64,000 bases of DNA from Apiospora phragmitis. Its lineage: Eukaryota; Ascomycota; Sordariomycetes; Amphisphaeriales; Apiosporaceae. Under the pieces are notes generated by a model. It saw only the letters and a list, made by a program, of their open reading frames with translations. It did not search any database and was not told the DNA's origin. Location: positions 8,804,001 through 8,868,000 of the forward strand of contig JAQQWL010000011.1 in NCBI GenBank assembly GCA_038363925.1. Reading direction: 5' to 3'. Position 1 is the first letter of the stretch. The number at the start of each line of letters is the position of its first letter. A program made the position numbers and the translations under genes. Below, in pieces: positions 1-12,500 of the stretch.

Positions 1-51
1 GGCTCCTGGATGGCGCCGGACAGTTCTGTCATACCTCTGTGTTGAGTTCCA

Positions 52-1645
52 TTAATCCATCTTTTTGCTTGTTAGGATTCCACAACTACTCCAGAACAGT
101 GACAGAGCCCCCAAAATGAGCGACATGGGAACTGAGGCATTCTGCAAGTCTTGAGGGAAAGACTCCATCCAACATACATAGAATACCAGAGGACCTAGAA
201 TCATGAGGCAGTGGTAGAAAGAGACATAAGCGAACGACACATCGTGGACAATGCTAAGTCCCCATATCTCTACCGTCATGTCACGTTGGAACGAGCGGAC
301 TCTTTTGGGTATTCGTTCGAGCTGGCGCACTCCCATTGGAGGCTGAAAACAGTCATGTGGTAGTATACGGTTGCAGCCAGTATCACAGGCGTTGAATAGC
401 ACGTCGAACATGTGCTGCGAGATCGGCGGGTTCTTGGCGTCTGGCCCTTTGGGTCTGTACTTGTATTCATCCTGAGTGGGAAGATCGCAGTGGTGGCGGA
501 CCATGCGCTCAAGCGTCAGCCGGTGAAACTGTGACATGTTAGCCTATCTACCGGGTGCGAGTTTCCGCCCTAGTTCAGACTACCTTGACAACTTCGCAGT
601 AATGCGGCCGCCAAATCGAGAACCACAATCGGAACCTCCCACGATATTGCCGGTAGGAGCCCCTTAACGATTTGAAGAACTGATGATCGGTAGTCCATTC
701 GTTAACGAGTATCTCCGCTGGATCTATGGTCTTCTTTTGTCCCTGGACCCCTAGCAATACCCAGTTGCGTTTAGGGGCATTTGGTTGAACCGAGGCAGAC
801 ACGGGGTCGGGACCTTGCCGCGTGCTTAGAGTTGGAGGTATATTACCCTGACCTGTGCCTTGATTGCTACCGGGCTGGGCTGAAGGTTCTGCGGACGGGA
901 TCGAGCTTGTGTTTAATGGAATCGCAGCTGGCGAGTATCTTTGCCCAGCAGAAGAGCCCGGATCCAAGGTAGTGAAAGGGGAAAAGCGACCGGATAATTT
1001 CACCCTCGTTCTGGTAGCACACTGCGGGTTTGCTTTGCCTTCGCTTGGAAGGGACAACAGCTTGTTCGCCAAGTCGCAATTCTCATCGGAGACTTCTTGC
1101 CATAAAATGGTACCACAGCTCTGTTGATTGTTAGTCCATTACTACTATAAAAAAAAGCGAAACTTACACATCGCCAAAATATCCGAGCTTCCCTTTTCTG
1201 TAACATGCGCTTTCGTGGAGCGAGGGGCCACCAGATCTATGTTCTTTGCGTCTTTTCCTCGATTCATGTCTTCATTCTATTCAATAACGAGTTGTCTTGA
1301 ATACGGGAGACCCAGACATTACTTGCTGGAATAACGGATAGGACATTGGCAATGTCGCTTGGGAGCTTGTCCATCAAGTGTTCTCTTCTGAGATCATGTT
1401 GTATCTCGTTGTCTTCTTGCGAGCCAGAGGGAATGGACGGGGCTGTCTTAGGGTCAGCAAGACGATAGAACATAGTGCGAGTCATACAAACACCATAATG
1501 TGACTGATTTAGCTGTGGGTCGGGAGCTTGAGTTGAGGGAAACGCCAATCACCTTCGTATTCAGTAGATTCGAATGCCTTGCTTTCTTCCTCTTCGTTTC
1601 TATTTCTTCCTCGCTCGGCATATATCCATTGTGTGAGGTCATTTC
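52..1645 (-). pseudogene. Broken fungal membrane protein gene, function unknown
   Basis: This minus-strand locus encodes pieces of one conserved-looking fungal hypothetical protein. The last exon (528-52) ends in two hydrophobic stretches (around LMILGPLVFYVCW and LILGALSLFWSS), suggesting a C-terminal membrane anchor. It joins the exon ending at 584 through a 55-base phase-0 intron (583-529, GTAGTC...GCTAAC...CAG), giving CEVVK then FHRLTLE. Another intron lies near 1155-1121. The upstream part (about 1548-1264) carries SVIPASNVWVSRIQDNSLLN in one frame, whereas the next block (KNIDLVAPRSTKAH) is in another frame, after an in-frame TGA at 1266-1264. One stop and one frameshift therefore separate sections that read as one protein. 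The function is unknown to me. The start near 1642 is tentative. Either a decayed gene or assembly indels would explain the breaks. Confidence 0.5.
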
Positions 1646-1730
1646 GTAGCACTAATAGAGCTTGCGAAGAAACCAAAAACTCCTTGAGAGCCCCTAGGGT
1701 CGCAGTAGGGAATAGGTCGACGCCATCCGA

Positions 1731-4421
1731 TTAGTCTGATACCGCTTGACTCAATTGTTCGTCACTGTTATAATAAGTGTTGCCGTCACACTTGGAGCCA
1801 ACCTGACCCTCGGTTATTCGTATATCCTTAGACCATTCGATATTTTTGTTTACAGCCCCGGGAGCCTCATTTTTGACAACGGACTGGGATTCTATCCAAC
1901 TATTCAATCGAGCCGAGTTGTCCGGTAAGTGGCCCAATCCCTCTTTAGTATAATCAGGTGATACCAACTTCTCTTCCAACTCAATCGCGGTTTGGCTTGC
2001 ATGTTTACGGACAAAGGTTGCAAGCTGATACTGTAGGTCGCCCTTCGCTTCCATCCGAAGAGAGTGGCCGAAGCTCATCAAAAGCCGGCGACAATTTCTG
2101 ATGAACCGTCCTCTGCCGACTTTGGCACTGGCTGACTCAAATAGAGCACGGAGCTCGCTATCCTCACATGAAACGCTCGCCAGCTCCAACACGGCCAGTT
2201 GAAGATCAACGCTCAGTAACAAACTGCTGCTGTTGGTCGAAGCGTCCGTGAAGATTGCAGAGAGTACACTCGCAATGTCACTGCCACTGTCACCATTGCC
2301 GACTTCGTCATCAGAACAGGCACTAGAGCTGTCTTGTTGGTCATATGACCGATCAGCATCATCGGTTACTCCACCATGGATTTCTTCAAGCAGCCTGTCG
2401 AAAGCTGTAGGGTCCGAGGTACATTGTGATGGCGTCTGGCCATGGTTGTCCAAGGCGCTTGGAGCGACGCCGTGTGCAATCAGAGTTCGGATTAAAGATC
2501 GATGGCCACCTTCCGAGGCGTAGTGCAAGGGTGACCAACCTCTGTTATCTACGGCAGAGATACTAGCCCCCCTCTCCCAAGAATAGACTCGCAAGGGCCT
2601 GGTACCCAGATTTTGTGGCGGAGTGGAGTGGTGTCCGACCAGCCTTGTCTGTGGCCATGATATTCGCGCCTTTTTCTAGGAGAAATCTGGCAACCTTAAA
2701 GTATCCAGAGGACGATGCATTGTGTAGGGGAGTTCGACCGCCGTTGTCTGCCGCCATGATTCTAGCGCCATTTCCTACGAATAATTTGGCAACCCTGTAG
2801 CTGCCAGATCTTGTGGCGTGATGAAGTGCCGTCCGACCAAATATATCAACGGCGAAGATATCAGCTCCGCTTTCCAAGAGCAATGCGGCAGCATCGAGGT
2901 CTTCTGATGCGTCATGTAGTGGCGCTCAACCCTGGGAATCCTTGGCGTTAACATCAACACCTGGTTTGAGTATGAGCTTCCTGATAGTTTCAGCATCACC
3001 ACAATGTGTGGCCATATGAAGGGGTGTTTTCCCCATGAAACTTGGCTTTCTCATAGGCACGATGGAATGATTCCCTTCCCAGCAATCAAGGTCCAAGCAG
3101 AGTCCGCTCCCAAGAACGGTAACAGGGTCATCTCTTGATGAAAGAAACACCCGGATAGGGAGTTCTTCTTTGGTGGCAAACTCTACCATGCCTCCAAAAA
3201 ATGCCTCCAGAGCTTGGCGTTGACCACTTTCACAAACATCAATCGCATCGATAAAGCAGACGAGAGAAGACTTGCCAAGACTTCTCCACAGTATTACGAA
3301 AAGGGATCTCAACGATTCGACAGTCCACCCCCTTATCGCAGCGTCGTCCACTATTCGCAAGTGTCCCAGGGTGTCTTGGAGATGTGGTAATTGTGAAAGT
3401 AATTGGTGTAGCAGTCCCTGGTACATCCCTACTGCGGACTTCTCAAGGTCGACGCCCCCACCGATTGAAGAAGTGGGAGATGCTGATGGTGTGACTCAAT
3501 GTATTTCGTGCATGGGTGACGAGAAACTTCACTAGCGTTGAGTTTGAAGTTCCCCTTTCCCCCTTGATGGTGAGAAGGCCGCGGTATACATCGGGGGCTC
3601 CAGACTCCAACCATTCCAAATACACAGTGCGTTCCAAAAACCACTCACACAATGCGGAACGATGCGACCTGATGGATGCCTCGTAACCTCCGATTTGGTC
3701 GAACAGTAATAATTGCATCAAGTCTGGTTTCCCTGTTGTATCAGAAGTAGGCTGTGATTCTGATGTGGTAGCCAAAATGGCCGAGCGTTGTGGCAGAGCA
3801 TCAGCCGGTTCATTCACAACTGCTCCGGAAATTTGCCACTCATCCACGTCTTCGTAAAGTCTTTTGATGACGGCAGCAATATCGCTGAAGCCTTGAACGT
3901 TGTTCTTCTCACCAAGAAGTCGATCATTACGTTCATCCGACACTTGGGACCGACCTAAGCCAGCGGAAGTCAGGACAAGCAGTTACATCTGAATCTGTCG
4001 CCACATAAGCCGACACTCACAAGTAAGGAGCCCGCGAGATAGATTTAAAGAATTTCTTAGCCGAATCTAGGACTTCAATCGCGCCCTTGAGCGCGCGCTG
4101 GCTGTCCAGGTCTGTCGAATGTTTCCCGGGTAAGTTGTCGTCCCCTGAGGCGCCAATGGCAATTAGTGCTTCTATACACCAGTCCAGAACTTGCGGGAGC
4201 TGTTTGGGAAAACTCTGTCTTTCGTGGCCTGCGTAGGCTAGAATTCTGTCTTCGAGTGTGTTCAGAGCTTCGGTAAGCGCAGATAGAGTGACCGCGAGCG
4301 CATTCAAAGGACTCCAGCCATGTTCGGACGGGCTTGTCCATCCCCGCGACAGCTTCAACCCTGCATCGGCAAGTCGAATAGCTTGGGAAAGCCTTGCAGT
4401 GAGATCTATCTCTTCTGTCAT
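1731..4421 (-). pseudogene. NACHT-ankyrin (fungal STAND/NLR-like) gene, broken
   Basis: The parts appear in the usual order for a fungal NLR-like protein: a helical N-terminal domain (from an ATG at 4421; an ATG at 4529 is also open), a P-loop region near 3560, a NACHT-like NTPase section (around 3426-3080, with LVCFIDAIDVCES as Walker B and VFLSSRDDP), then about six ankyrin repeats (GKTPLHMATHCGDAET, GRTALHHATRSGS, GRTPLHNASSSGY, GRTPLHSATKSGY, GWSPLHYASEGGH) and an acidic C-terminus. The Walker A reads GERGTSNST, so the essential Lys is Asn. Lesions: a frameshift near 3455-3465, an in-frame TGA at 2928-2926 between repeats, and a frameshift in a G-run near 2575. An intron is likely near 4018-3957. 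Such proteins act in fungal non-self recognition and cell death in known cases; that role is inference here. The copy looks inactive unless the breaks are sequence errors. Confidence 0.7.
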
Positions 4422-5632
4422 TGTGCCTGAAACTAGAATCAATAGGACGGTCCCTTGTTTAGTATGAGGGCGCTCAAAAGCAGTCGAATGACGAAAAGAA
4501 AAGGAAGCAAGTTCCTCTGGATTCATCAAGAGTCAGCAAATGACGCCGAACTCAGCCTGACCATGAGGGTTGGGGATGACATGATTTTCCACACCGTAAT
4601 CAGGCTCTGGGGCACTGAATACCGGGCAAGTTCGTCAAATCAGCATCGACCTTCCAACCGACTGTAACCATCTATTCAAACTTGGAATCTGTGGACAGTA
4701 CTTCCAGCACACGCAGTGGCGATTCCAAGCTTGCATAATCCTCGAGTAGACGGGCATTTTACTCTAGCATATAGAGCTTTGAGGGTAACATTTCTTCGAA
4801 ATCAGCTGCAGCCTGATCTTCCAATACGTTTCCAGTTGCGGCGAGTTCTCATACTCGAAGGTGTCTGTACCAGATCCCGGGAGTCGCACATTACGCCGTG
4901 GCGCCCTCATTATTGTCTTGCGCGACCCGCCCCGTTAAGGAACTGGTCGGCCAGCGCAGTGGTCATGCGAAGCTCATATTGAAGTGCCTTGGTCGTTGAA
5001 CTGTCAAGTTCTTGATATTTTTATGTGTAGAGTGACATTCCTGTTCCTGGCTTTGAGGTTGCCATCCAAGCCTTCTCGAAGCTCCCAAAGTAGAAGCTCT
5101 GACGCACGTTTCAGCAAGGTGGTAACGGCGTTACCCCCACTTGCTACTGATGTGCTTCAGGATGGATCAGGCCATGACAGCCGACTACCGAACCAAATCG
5201 AACCCGCGTCTGTGATCATCCTGTGATCATCTCAGGGATCTCGTCAAAATGGATCCGAGATGTCAAGACGGGACTTCTCAAGCTGCCATTGCCTCAAACG
5301 CCAGGATTTGCGACAGAAGCATCTCGCGGGCAAGAGTCGCGAACCGGTTTGGGAGAACACATTGCCTCGCATTAAGGTCCTTTCAATGGTAGGAGGCGAG
5401 GAAGATGATTTTGCAGCTAACGCAGATAGAGGCTGCCTGGGTATGTTCAAAAAGGGGTGTATCTACATTGCAACAACGATAGTGTCCGCATGCTATTCTG
5501 TGTTTCTGAAGAAAAAGAGGCTATGTACAGTTCATAAAATCACACCGGGTGGTTCGCTCTTTGTTTTTGGGTCTTCGAAGAAAAGGGCTCGATCAATGCT
5601 TGCTCATCTGGTAAAGCCCCATCCATCTTTCT
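4422..5632. other. Intergenic stretch, no gene recognised
   Basis: Both strands hold only short frames with no family resemblance. The right part (5450-5632) is the expected 3' untranslated region of the CE5 gene. I see no RNA gene or repeat. Confidence 0.5.
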
Positions 5633-6608
5633 TTAAACACGGCCTCCGAAGCGCTGGGCGCCGCCAAAGCCACCGAACTGGCGGTTGCTGCCGAAGGGGT
5701 TTCCTCCGAACTGGTTGCCGGCGCCAGCCTGGTTTCCTCCAGCGGCGGCGCCTTGGTTACCGGCAGCGGCACCACCCTGGGTACCGGCGCCAGCTTGGCC
5801 ACCAGTAGCGGCACCACTCTGGTTGCCGCCAGCAGCAGCGCCGCCGCTGGCCGACACCTTGCTCTTGATGAAGGCAAGAGCCTCCGAGCCGTACTTGGTG
5901 ACGTACTGGTTGTGGGTGTTGCTGTCGTTGCCGTTGCAGCAGAAAGGATCCGCCGCGTCGCAGTACGACTGGATGAGCTTGGTGTCATAGGGAGCGCACT
6001 GGAAGCCTTGGGGACGGGCGGCGAACTGGAGCAATGTGTGTCAGTCAAGGTACGGTTCTGGAGCTTGGGGGAAAAGGAGAATGAAAAAGACTTACACCAC
6101 CAGCCTTGCAGGTGCCCACATTGTAGGGGAGACCGGCCTGGTTGTGGGGGTCGCCCATGAAGATGGCGGCCTTGACGGCGGACAGGGCGGTGCCGGACAG
6201 GGTGGTGCCCTGGCCGCCGCACAGGGCGTTGTCCATGATCTGGCCGCCCTGGGAGTAGCCGACGAGGACGATCTGGGTGTCGGGGCAGCGCTGGTTCAGG
6301 CTGTTGACGGCCGTCAGGACGGCCGTGGTGCCCTGCGAGGCCGACTGGTCGTACGCGACGCCGCCGCACGACTGCTGGCCGCCGCAGGCCGGGTAGTCGA
6401 TGGCCTGGGTCTGGGTGCCGGGGAAGGCGCTCTGGACCTGCTGGACCAGGCCGCCCGCGGTGCCGAAGCCCTTGGGTGCCGTGGTCTCGCGCGCGCCGAA
6501 GACGAAGATATTGGGGCAATTGGAGTTCTGGCGGGCCTCGATCTCGTTGCCGATGGGGCTGGCGCTGGCCAGGCCGGCGAGGATGGGCAGAACAGCGACG
6601 GTCTTCAT
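5633..6608 (-). CDS. Secreted CE5 acetylxylan esterase / cutinase-family hydrolase with low-complexity tail
   Basis: Two exons, 6608-6096 and 6025-5633, are joined by a 70-base phase-0 intron (GTAAGT...CAG), giving 301 residues. A signal peptide (about 1-17, MKTVAVLPILAGLASAS) precedes the CE5 fold. Ser119 sits in VGYSQGG; Asp197 in CDAADPFCC and His209 in NTHNQY complete a triad with the 12-residue Asp-His spacing known for acetylxylan esterase II. The many paired cysteines fit an extracellular enzyme. CE5 enzymes deacetylate xylan or open cutin esters; the CPNIFVFGARETTAP start looks more like acetylxylan esterases. Residues 231-301 form a Gly/Ala/Asn/Gln-rich tail with GGNQ, AGNQ and FGG repeats, ending in Arg-Val, in place of a cellulose-binding module. 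The gene is intact and isolated, between a broken STAND gene and a long intergenic region. Confidence 0.9.
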
Positions 6609-6867
6609 GATGACGGTGATGAAGGTGGATGGATAGTAGATGGATGGAGTGATGTTGTTGTTGCAAATAAAGACGTTGATATAAACGAGCGACCAAGCGC
6701 GGATAGAGGTAAAAGTATATGAGGAGAAAAGAAGGGATATGTCGAAGAATGAATGTACTACACAGCAGTGTCCGTCTTGGCAAGTCAGAGTGATCTACGA
6801 GATGGGCGGGAATCGGCTCTTATTATACTCTGCCCTTCCCAATTGATGGACGGCCAGGATCTAGGAT

Positions 6868-6903
6868 GAAGGGGGGCCATCTACTGAAGGGGGGCCATCT
6901 ACT
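6868..6903. repeat. 18-base perfect tandem duplication
   Basis: The unit GAAGGGGGGCCATCTACT occurs twice head to tail (6868-6885 and 6886-6903). Confidence 0.9.
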
Positions 6904-7308
6904 CGATTGGGCCATACTTTACACGGAGCTGTTTCGTGATCCCAGTTGCCTGCCACTGTTGGTGGGACGAACATATTGACATGAGCCGACGGGCAAGTCT
7001 AACCCCCCATTGCCCCACTTGCAGTCGTGGGTCTCGGTGTCGAGATTCCCCTGCGCAGCGCTGGGGCGAGATCAGGAACAGGTTGCTAGACTACGATGAT
7101 CGGATGAGGTACGGTTTATTGCTAAAGTCAATCAGTTGTTAGTCACCATTCTGCCAACATCGTGGCGGATGAGGCCCAACGGTGGGAGGTTCGGATGCCA
7201 CGGAAATATGGGGGTGTTCATTTACTGCCAACTGTGATACCCGAGCGGGCACTATATTCGAGACCCGGGTCTCTGGCGAAGGTGGGCCACTAGTTCCGAG
7301 TGCCGTAC

Positions 7309-7340
7309 CCCCTAAACGGCATAGCCCCTAAACGGCATAG
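7309..7340. repeat. 16-base perfect tandem duplication
   Basis: The unit CCCCTAAACGGCATAG occurs twice head to tail (7309-7324 and 7325-7340). Confidence 0.9.
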
Positions 7341-9559
7341 GGTAATGAGTGCCGGTAGATCTTCGAATCAATTCAATCAATCTATCCTGAAATCTGTGGC
7401 TGTTGGTTGATGCGATCAATCTTGATTTCATGCCAAGTATTCAGGATCATCATCATGGCAAACCGATACTTTTCAAGGACCTACTATAGCAAACCACGAT
7501 GCTTCATTACTGGAGGCGTGCAAGTCCGCCAAGCAAGTGCCCTCAACCCAATCAAGCTTGACAGGACCCCTTTGGTGTCTCAGGAGCCCCTCGACCGTTG
7601 CAACGACCTCGGGCGGCGCATGCTGTCGTCCAACTTGCCAAGCTGTCGTTCGGCCCATTGCCATCGTAAGACCAAAACGACAAAAGGCAAACATGCAGTG
7701 TAAGCATTACATTGCACCCACCCGGCATTTCATAGAATTTCATTCAGCCTGCATGCTGCTACCCGTCGCGCTTGTCTGTTGTGAGTCTCCCGCCTTGGTT
7801 TCCAGCTGCCTTAGACCGTCACACATCCCTCCTAGCATCCGAGATGAGTATTTCAGCTCAGGGTTCATTAAATTTGATCTAACGCCAGCTCAGAATGATC
7901 CTGGCGGAATCGCAGCATTAGAAAGAGCCTGCATGCTGTTCCATCGAGAGCCAGATGTTGTTGAGCACGCCACATCGCATCATCTCTAACTCAAACCAAT
8001 TGGACTTGGTGGATGTTCAATCAGCCACTTCATTGCCACCATGTCTTCGTGCCGTCCCTTAACGCTAGCTCAGCTTGCGATTGTAACGGATGCTTAAAAT
8101 TTCACCGCTCGCCAAGGAAAAACTATTCATTGACGTTCCCTTGCATGCCTGTCTTTCGTGATTCGATGCAGATAGAATGTGGCTTCGGAAAATGTGCCCC
8201 CTGCGTTCGCAATGCCTTGCTTTGCTCGAGTCAGCTTCAGGAGTTGGTCGCAGGCGGGACAGCAAAAGCAACGAGAGAATGATCGCAGCATAATGAAGAG
8301 CAATTTGCCAGTGACAGGTGCATCTATAGAGTAAGTCTGGAACATGTATACGTTCACTTAGCTCGCAGTAGGATAGATGGCTGACAACAAAATGCGCAGC
8401 GGGCTGTGGGGGGAGTTTGTAGTAATGTGATGCTATCCCATTGCCAGAAGGACGACTAGTTCAAACATGCTATCCATTGCTGTTCGTTGGAGTGACTAGG
8501 AGGGTATTTTAGAGAATAAGTACAGGACCTCCACGAGCAAGCGTTCCGTTTTGGGGAGGAGCCGGCCAGGTCAACGAGATGGACACTGACACAGCTGGGA
8601 ATGCAACAAAAGGAAGCTGCAACTCGAGCGCCATCAGTCTAATAAAAATCGTGAAGATGTAGTGTAGCTACCGTACCTATATTCTCTTTTTGCTCTTAAG
8701 TCTTTGAACCTCAAATTGGAATGACGCAATTTTAAGCACATGTAATCTATCACTCCTCCCTTCCTTTAGGCTTCCAGACATCGCTGCCAGCCCTTGAGAG
8801 AGCCTGCCAGGGCCAATCTTAGTCTCAGAATGGCCTCCATTCCTCGTTAAACCCCTCCAAGGAATATAAGAACTGGAAGGGCCTACCCTGGAGAAGTCCA
8901 TTGTTGGCCTCAAGGATTGAGGCATACCTACCTCCTTCCTACGAACAAGACACGCAAAGCCACTTGAGATGGTTGCAATGAAGCCTCCTAAGGGACAATA
9001 ACAAGTAAATCCCTGGCGATGTCAATGTCGGCTGCCGAGAGAGTGAACAGAAGGTGACAAGCTTCTTGTCGATTCACAAAACATTGTCTGCAGCAATTCA
9101 GTTCATTGTCTGCAACAATGCAATTCATCGACCACAATTCTTTATGCCCTTTCATCATCCCGATTGTTCCTCATACCAGTCTTCCAGAAGGAAGGTTAGC
9201 GAATGTGCTATAACTACAGTACACACTTAACGCCCATCCCTTCCCGTCGACGAGTCAAACTCACTCTTATCTTAGCCCAGCCCAGCCCCATAAAAACTTT
9301 TTTCTTTTCTCGCAGCAACGTCCGTGTCGAGCTTACCCTGTAGCAACGCTCGATTCTCCACTAAACTGGCGTATTGCACTCAACCACCACCACGAATTGA
9401 CCGCGTTTTCTCCATCACGACCTCCCCGCTACGATTCAATTGGTTATCGCAAGGCCATAGCTCTTGCCAGCAACCCGGTTGGATTCATACACGATAGTCG
9501 CCAGCCCATCAGATTTTTGTTGCCTCTTTTTACTGGTGCGCGTCCTGTCCCTTTGAGCA

Positions 9560-12500
9560 ATGGGAGCGCAACAGAGTCAGCTGGTGAACGAAGACGACGA
9601 TCGATCCAGCAAAATAGACCAATCCCAATTTTCACAAGACGAAGACGACCACTCGGATCGCGACGACCTTCACGATATCAACGGAATCGACGCTTCTGAG
9701 CGGGATCAGCCCGTCTTTTCCAGCCAGCTACCGACGTCTGCACGCCGCGACCGTGAGCTCGGAAAAATGAACTCTACCAAGTCCAGAAAGCGTCGCAGTA
9801 CGCGGCGGTCTTCCGACGCCGACCAAAGCCTACCTCCCGCCTCTTCGCAGGACTTTGACCCGCCCTTCATTAAGCACGAACCCAACGGAACTCAAGAGGA
9901 GGAAGACGACGAGGATACAATCATGCAGGTCAAAGGTGATCCGGGTGCTCTCGACGAGGAACCTGTTGCAGTCCTCGAAGATGAAGAATTCGGTGCCGAG
10001 ATACTAGAAAAGGCCAAGAGGGAGAGACGAAAGCGCAGAGAGATGAAGAAGGCACGTAGGGCGGAGAAACTACGCCTCTCGCAGCAGAAGGCTGACTCTA
10101 ATGCCATGGACGAGACCGATTTACATGACGCGTCCCAAGTGAATGGTGTGTCATCAGAAATGCACACGACCAATGGGTTCGTTGCTGTCAACCATCAAGT
10201 CCCGGCCAGCCCAGAAGCAGTGGAGACGTCAAAACCTTCGAAAAGGCGCAAGCGTCAGGCTGCCGCTAGCCCCGTTGCTGAAGAGGCGATCCAGTATGAC
10301 GAGAATGGGCAGGTCAACAATCTGGCCCTTCCCACGAGCAGTGCCAACGACTCTGTTGTTCCTGTATCATCACCCCTGAAACGCAAAGGCCGGAGCTTGT
10401 CAGACAAGAAACAGCATAAGAAGCAAAAACAACAAATGGACGATGTCGAGGAGGAGGACGAAGGCGCAACACAGATGTCGGTTCCATTCGCCGATGCTGC
10501 TCAGGATATCTATTCCCAGCGGTACAATGAGGCGCAGTCCTCTCCTAGCGAAGCCCGTCGCCAGCGACGCTCTCAATCACGGGCCGACTCCGTCGAGGCT
10601 GAACAGTCCGAGGACGACATTGCACGGCACATTAAGCCTGATCCGGCCCGTGAAAGCGATGAAGAGGAGGTTGTACCTCAGACTATGGACATCGACGAGG
10701 ATAATGATGAGGACAACGAAGATGGCTTACCTGCCAACAGCCATGATGCTGAGCGAAACACAGCAGAGGATGCGGTCGATAACGAGAACCACCTCGGCTC
10801 TGATGACTTGGGGGTGGCAGAGCCTATGGAAGTGGACCACGATTCTTCCGATGATGGCTTGAACGGAAACGCCGTTCCTACTCCTAGCTCAAAAGACAAA
10901 ACTTCAGGTTCAGCTAATGGTCAAGCGTCGCGCCAATCCGGTTCAAAACCCAGCACTGGACGCAAACGTCACGCAAAGCGTCCATTCAACGAAACTGAGC
11001 AGGGTGAGGAAAACAATCGCCAAGCTATCGAGGAGCTGCCCGCTGCCTCCCCTGCTGTTACTGCCGCCAAGCGCCGCCGTGGACGTGGTGACGCAGCTGG
11101 AGAGGAAGACGACAACGCAGCGGCAGGCCCTTCAAGTGCGGCCAATGGCAAAGTTGAGACGAATGGTGGCACAAGAGCGCCTTTCTTAAAAGCACCACGG
11201 AAGGTGCAAGACCCCAGAAAGGGAGATGAGATCACTGGACCTTTCAGTGAATTTGAGCTTCGTAATATCGACAAAGCTCTGAAGCATTGGCAGGAAGACC
11301 ACGACCTTACGGATTACGATCGCAATGAGCTTATCCACCAGAACCCGCAAAATGCTGCCGCAAAGGCGGCTTACTGTGCTACGATGTGGGACGCCATCCA
11401 AGCCGTTGTACCACAGCGAAAACGTCAAAAGATTATCAGCCAGTGCCGTCGACGCTACCACAACTTCGACACTCGGGGCTCCTGGACCCCTGAACAACAT
11501 GAAGAACTTGTTCAGCTCTACCAAGAGCACGGGCAAGCACCGCAAAATCGGCGGATTGATCAACCGTTTTCCTGAAGACGTCCGCGACCGAATCCGCAAC
11601 TATGTCGTCTGTGGTGATAAGCTGAAAACAGCTGCATGGGATCCAGCTGAAGAGAACAGACTCAAAGATATCATTGCAGCATCACTGGAGCAGATTCGTT
11701 CAACAATAGCGGATCCCGAATCGGATTTGAATCGCGGGAAGAAGGAGGAAGACCTCATTGACTGGCAGGGTGTAAGCGAAGGCATGCATCGAGAACGCAG
11801 CCGCCTGCAGTGCATGATAAAGTGGAAGAAGCTCAAAGCAGCCATGGACGCCGAGCATAATGCTGACGTGAACCCCGATGAATCAATGGCGGAAATCATC
11901 AACAACGCCCGCGAGGAGGCCATGCAGATTTCTGGCCGTGATCTCTCCAAAATTGCCAAACGCATCCATGACACTGGCGCAATCAGCTACGGACGTATTC
12001 CTTGGGCCAAGGTCCATGCCGAGGGCGTCGGAGCCAAGTACTCGCGGCCGACTTTGATAGTAGCATGGTGTCGAATGCGTACGTTGGTACCGGGATGGGA
12101 GCACGCTACTCCCCTAGATATTGCGTCAACCCTACGGTCAAAGTTTCGCGAGGAAGGAGATCTACAGTTGCCGACTGACATCAATCTCGAGGAGGAGTAC
12201 AAGGAGCTGGAGAAAAAGGTTGTCGCGATGCTCAATAAGAATAACAAGAGCAAAGCCAACAAGAAGACACCCAAGAAGAAATCGGCCTCGGCCAACCACC
12301 AGCAGGGGCGCAAGTCGGCCTACCTCGCCATTAAGAGTGACGACGAGCAGGAGGACCGAGAAGACGACAATGAAGACCGAGATGATGTCAATGAGGGCCG
12401 AGACGACGACGCTGCCGCTGCTTCCGAATCTTCAGATGTTGATATGGGAGTTGGCCCTTCGTCAGCCAAGATTCCCTCTGATCGCGAGATTGAGGAGTCG

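Larger units (their letters stand above)
6609..9559. other. Long intergenic region
   Basis: This region of about 2.9 kb holds no frame I can assign to a family. The left end is the CE5 promoter, with a TATAATAAG-like box on the minus strand at about 6827-6819. Two small perfect tandem duplications are listed separately. The right end (9230-9559) is a CT-rich leader upstream of the Myb gene. Confidence 0.5.

Noticed and set aside
5593..6783. A 396-codon minus-strand frame across the CE5 gene
   Set aside because: It is an out-of-frame reading of the GC-rich esterase exons, Arg/Pro-rich and without a domain; the CE5 frame has a signal peptide, triad and a clean intron.
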